Origin: Adhaeribacter aquaticus DSM 16391 | Lineage (GTDB): Bacteria > Bacteroidota > Bacteroidia > Cytophagales > Hymenobacteraceae | Length of the DNA: 64,000 nt | Assembly (NCBI RefSeq): GCF_000473365.1 | Contig: NZ_KI421517.1 | Span: 4,414,296 to 4,478,295, forward strand | Direction of reading: 5' to 3' | Shown: in pieces, positions 63,724 to 64,000 of the stretch | How positions within the stretch are numbered: the stretch's first letter is position 1 | How the letters are laid out: each line of letters starts with the position of its first letter | Notes under the pieces: generated by a model | Databases searched by the model: none | The model's input: only the letters and a program-made list of their open reading frames with translations | Told to the model about the DNA's origin: nothing | Position numbers and translations under genes: made by a program

Positions 63724-63757
63724 AAAAGCCGGTCACCAATAAAGGTTGCCGGCTTTT
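63724..63757 (-). terminator. Terminator of the RmlD-like gene
   Basis: A 9-bp stem AAAAGCCGG/CCGGCTTTT (63724-63732 with 63749-63757), with T residues following on the minus strand. It lies about 22 bases after the stop at 63779. Confidence 0.82.
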
Positions 63758-63778
63758 CAATAAAATTAAAAATATAAA

Positions 63779-64000
63779 CTAAATACTTAATGCTATTCTT
63801 TTAGAGATTTTAATGCGGTTTACATAACGGATCAAGGCATCTTCCAAAGCCGGCAACAATTGCCCTCGTTCGCTGATTAAGGCACTATAACGGGGTCGTT
63901 TAGCCTGTAGTCCCTGCAGTTCATTGGCGACAAAGCCTTGTACCAGTTGCGGACTTAATCCGGCAATTTCGGCTCCTCTTCGGGCTAAATCGGCCCAGGA
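63779..64000 (-). CDS. C-terminal part of an RmlD-like (dTDP-4-dehydrorhamnose reductase family) protein
   Basis: 73 residues before a TAG stop at 63781-63779; the beginning lies beyond the window. The segment SWADLARRGAEIAGL...LVQGFVANELQGLQAKRPRYSALISERGQLLPALEDALIRYV matches the end of RmlD/sugar-nucleotide-binding SDR proteins, where RP-YSAL-S and the final helix are conserved. It suggests nucleotide-sugar reduction for surface polysaccharide, but with only the tail visible this is tentative. Confidence 0.65.
   Translation of the reverse strand, partial: SWADLARRGAEIAGLSPQLVQGFVANELQGLQAKRPRYSALISERGQLLPALEDALIRYVNRIKISKRIALSI

Noticed and set aside
1-64000. CRISPR arrays, insertion sequences, prophage, restriction or toxin-antitoxin loci
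   Set aside because: No repeat-spacer pattern, transposase, integrase, phage structural gene or recognised defence gene was seen; the stand-alone HNH protein at 61425 is a common housekeeping-type family.

Overview
This window looks like a piece of core chromosome from a Bacteroidota bacterium, most likely a Cytophagales member close to the Hymenobacteraceae (Adhaeribacter/Pontibacter/Rufibacter type). The genus is an inference. The evidence is AT-rich DNA with tightly packed genes and almost no Shine-Dalgarno sequences. Many genes have a Bacteroidota-type -7 promoter element (TAnnTTTG). Phylum-typical families are present: DUF3822, DUF3276 (PUR-alpha fold), DUF5683, DUF5103 (type IX secretion plug), long YidC, long LepB and lipoprotein DPP III. 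The gene order parA-parB-DUF5683-dapB-lepB is also characteristic. I see no insertion sequence, prophage, CRISPR array or obvious foreign island.

Layout. 1-9.6 kb: thioesterase (cut by the window edge), two NUDIX hydrolases, DUF3822, coaD, pyrE, a YfcE-like phosphoesterase, a small basic protein, threonine aldolase, an AlkA-type glycosylase, an MFS transporter, DUF58 and DUF3276. 9.6-20.3 kb: a secreted beta-barrel-like gene broken by an in-frame stop, the ychF GTPase, a minus-strand run (GT87 membrane glycosyltransferase, T9SS plug lipoprotein, ABC-F ATPase, soluble hybrid histidine kinase) and a 2H phosphoesterase. 20.7-29.2 kb: large catalase, deoxyhypusine-synthase-like protein, hslV, a lipoprotein, pyruvate dehydrogenase E2, an Old Yellow Enzyme and a histidine phosphatase.

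29.2-36 kb is a menaquinone cluster: a menI-like thioesterase, menF, menD, two tandem DoxX genes, menB and menE. It converts chorismate to the naphthoate stage but lacks menC, menH and menA here. 36-46.9 kb: DPP III, a hypothetical, an SDR, an ATP-grasp enzyme, pyrG-yidC, a peptide-binding lipoprotein and an UlaG-like hydrolase. 46.9-51.1 kb is the tight parA-parB-DUF5683-dapB-lepB operon. 51.2-55.1 kb: ung, apaG, a methyltransferase, kdsA (so the cell makes Kdo-containing LPS) and a membrane-anchored coiled-coil protein. 55.2-58.7 kb encodes cyanophycinase followed by cyanophycin synthetase, a complete nitrogen-storage module. 59-64 kb: tRNA-Cys, rpsA, an HNH nuclease, an NlpC/P60 peptidase, smpB and the C-terminal end of an RmlD-like reductase.

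No clearly new multi-gene system was found. The best second-look items are the nonsense-interrupted signal peptide near 9.69 kb, a perfect 60-bp palindrome between convergent genes at 55.1 kb, a bacterial deoxyhypusine-synthase homologue that keeps the active-site lysine, the tandem DoxX pair inside the menaquinone cluster, the cyanophycin pair with three ATACGTAT palindromes upstream, and a structured leader before the DUF3276 gene.
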